Made by a program: the position numbers and the translations under genes
Notes under the pieces: generated by a model
What the model was told of the DNA's origin: nothing
The model's database searches: none
What the model saw: only the letters and a program-made list of their open reading frames with translations
Shown: one piece after another, positions 61,980 to 64,000 of the stretch
Position numbering within the stretch: the stretch's first letter is position 1
How the letters are laid out: the number at the start of each line of letters is the position of its first letter
Source of the DNA: Thermothielavioides terrestris NRRL 8126
Taxonomy: Eukaryota > Ascomycota > Sordariomycetes > Sordariales > Chaetomiaceae
Assembly: GCF_000226115.1 (NCBI RefSeq)
Contig: NC_016457.1
Location: forward strand, 7,440,001 to 7,504,000
Direction: 5' to 3'
Length of the DNA: 64,000 nucleotides

Positions 61980-64000
61980 ATCTCTATTTTCTTAAACTTC
62001 TCTAGTTTTATAAACGTATAAATAGATAGTAGATACTAAAGCTATAGAGCTATTAGCGAAAGAGTATATTAGCGGTTAGGGATTAAGCAAATAAGCCTAT
62101 CGACTCCCTATACCCTAGGCGTTATAGTTAAAGGGGTATAAATTATAAAGAAAATTATATATATTATCTAAGTTATAATAGATATTAATAGGTAGATCAG
62201 TGTTGCTATATTCTATATAGTTCTAGGACTAGCCTATAACGTTATTCTAGGGCTCCCCTAGATAAACTATTGTAAGATTATACTAGACCTAGCTAATAGG
62301 GTCTTTATCGTTAATTTATAAAGCGGCCTATAGGTATATAAGTGCTCTTTATAGTAGAAAGAAACCAACATTACCCTAATTATAGGTATAGTATTTATAG
62401 GCTTAGCCTATAAAGTATAAAAGAAGAAGTCTAAAGGAGCCTAAGATACGTTCCTCGTCACTAATATCTATAAGATGACTACTATACTAGGGGCGGCCGT
62501 CTCCTAGCCTAACGCCGACCTAGACTTAAAGATCACTTTACTAGAGGAGCTACAAGACTTCGTCGACCTCTTTAACAAAGAAAAGGCAAATAGTCTACCC
62601 CCCTATTAGAGAGAGGCCGACTATTATATCTATCTTAAGATAGGCCTAGACGAGAAACCTCCCGAGCTCCTATAGGGACCTTTATATAATATACTAAGGG
62701 ACTACCTCCTAGAGATTTAGAAGTAGGTCGTAGACCTAATGGACAAAGGATAGATCTAGGTAAACTCCTTATTAGTAGTCGCCCTAGTCCTCTTTATAAA
62801 GAAGCTAGAAGGGGGATAGAGGTTCTATATAGATTACTAGGCTTTGAACAAGATTACTAAGCAAGACTAGTACCTACTCCCTTTGATTAAAGAGACTCTC
62901 TAGTCCCTAGCTAGGGCTAAATGGCTTACGAAGCTAGACGTTAAAGCTACCTTCTATTGTATCTAGATAGCTAAGGGGGACAAGTACCTTATAGTATTTC
63001 GTATAAGGTTTAGGCTATTTAAGTAGCTAGTCTACCCCTTTAGGCTTGTAGGTACTTCTATAATGTTCTAGAGATATATCAATAACGCCCTTAGCCTAAT
63101 ACTAGAGGACTATATAACGATATACTTTAACGATATCTTAGTATACTCGAATAGGAGCTAGAAGGACTATATAAAGAAGGTATATAAAGTCCTTTAGAGG
63201 CTAAGGGATATAGGCCTTAACCTAGACCTTAAGAAGTATATATTTACAGTGAAAGAAGTTAAGTACCTAGAGTATATTATAGAGGTAAGAGTCTATATCT
63301 ACCCTAACCCTAAGAAGATCAAAGCTATCTATAAGTAGGAGGTACCTTATAGAGTCTAAGGAGTATAGAGCTTCCTTAGGTTCACTAACTTCTATTACGA
63401 TTTTATCCCTAACTTCTTTAAGAAGATAGCCCTATTGATACGTTTTACCTATAAAAATGTCCTATTCCACTAGGGCAAAAAGGAATAGGAGGCCTTTGAT
63501 ATATTTAAGGCTATATTTATATTAGAGCCAATCTTCGCTTAGTAGGATCCTAAGAGGGAGACGATTATAGAAGTGGACTATTCTAGTATAGTACTTAGCG
63601 GGTACTTGTCTTAGCGGGGGGAGGACAAGGTCCTTTACCCTATAGCCTACTATTCTACGAAACTAAGCTCTACTAAATGTAACTATACTATCTACGATAA
63701 AGAGCTATTAGCTATTATCTTATACCTTAAGGCCTAGTTAGCGGAGCTTCGAAGCGTAGTAGCCCTCTTTACTATCTTGACCGACTATAAGAATCTTAAG
63801 TACTTTATTTAGCTATGTCCGATCAGTGAACAATAGGCTAGATAGGCAAAGACACTCTCCTTGTTCAACTTTAAGCTAAAGTACTAGCTAAGATCCTAGG
63901 CCTTACGCCCTAATACGCTCTCCTAGCGTAAGTAGGACGAGCCTAAAGACAACTAGTATATCGCCTAGCTACTTCTTCTAATTAAGGTATATTAGACTAG
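61980..64000 (+). pseudogene. Element 5 pol remnant: protease, RT, RNase H (3' end outside the window)
   Basis: The RT reads VLFIKKLEGG, ALNKITKQD, KWLTKLDVKATF and the catalytic box ITIYFNDILVYS at about 63,118-63,150, with the first Asp changed to Asn. The thumb block FLRFTNFYYDFIPNF lies near 63,375. RNase H starts near 63,560 (EVDYSSIVLSGYLS) and includes YDKELLAI. Truncated by the window edge. Confidence 0.78.

Larger units (their letters stand above)
60414..64000 (+). mobile_element. Element 5, main part: Ty3/gypsy-like LTR retrotransposon running off the window
   Basis: Continues the 5' LTR started at 47,278. This LTR part has GC-rich words and a TATATATAAG at about 60,537; it probably ends near 60,598 (AACA). 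Gag, protease, RT and RNase H follow on the plus strand and the element is still coding-like at 64,000. Broken by TAG/TAA throughout. Confidence 0.75.

Overview
The window comes from a filamentous ascomycete genome, most likely a Sordariomycete. The evidence is four spliced host genes with short introns (61-72 bp, GTRRG...YAG), a polyubiquitin gene of four units plus one Gln, a Zn2Cys6-type regulator, fungal ETP1/BRAP2 and Gpt2/Sct1 homologues, and a repeat-rich half that carries the mark of repeat-induced point mutation (RIP). The order-level guess is inference.

Region 1 (1 to about 17,570) is gene-bearing and GC-rich, with all genes on the plus strand. They are a Zn2Cys6-like regulator (3226-5804, one intron, with an upstream ORF whose stop overlaps the start codon), polyubiquitin (8968-9957, one intron), a RING plus UBP-zinc-finger E3 of the BRAP2/Etp1 family (10510-12922, one intron) and a glycerol-3-phosphate/DHAP acyltransferase (14336-16841, one intron). 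The two middle genes both belong to ubiquitin biology and are adjacent. A 380-bp MITE-like element with 32-bp terminal inverted repeats (7951-8330) lies in the polyubiquitin upstream region. No further gene can be supported in the remaining intergenic DNA.

Region 2 (about 17,570-20,075) is a transition zone. Base composition drops abruptly. It holds a 12-bp tandem array, a tRNA-like relic with Pol III A and B boxes, a minisatellite of about 27 bp and a complete 1,160-bp non-autonomous LTR element (TRIM) with 282-bp LTRs, a 5-bp target duplication, a primer-binding site and a polypurine tract.

Region 3 (to 64,000) is a nest of Ty3/gypsy-like LTR retrotransposons, all broken by TAG/TAA stops and by C-to-T/G-to-A changes that have almost removed CpA and TpG while CpG survives. 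Element 1 (plus) is interrupted by element 2 (plus), which is interrupted by element 3 (plus). Element 3 is interrupted by element A (minus, complete, 13,145 bp) and by element 5 (plus, runs off the window). Element 5 carries element B (minus, complete, 13,099 bp) inside its 5' LTR. A and B are sister copies with 501-bp LTRs and 4-bp target duplications.

The most unusual observation is that A and B carry about 4.7 kb between the integrase and the 3' LTR. In both copies this extra segment reads as decayed coding sequence: a frame antisense to pol, and a roughly 700-codon frame sense to pol. I could not assign either to a known family. No viable gene remains in region 3.
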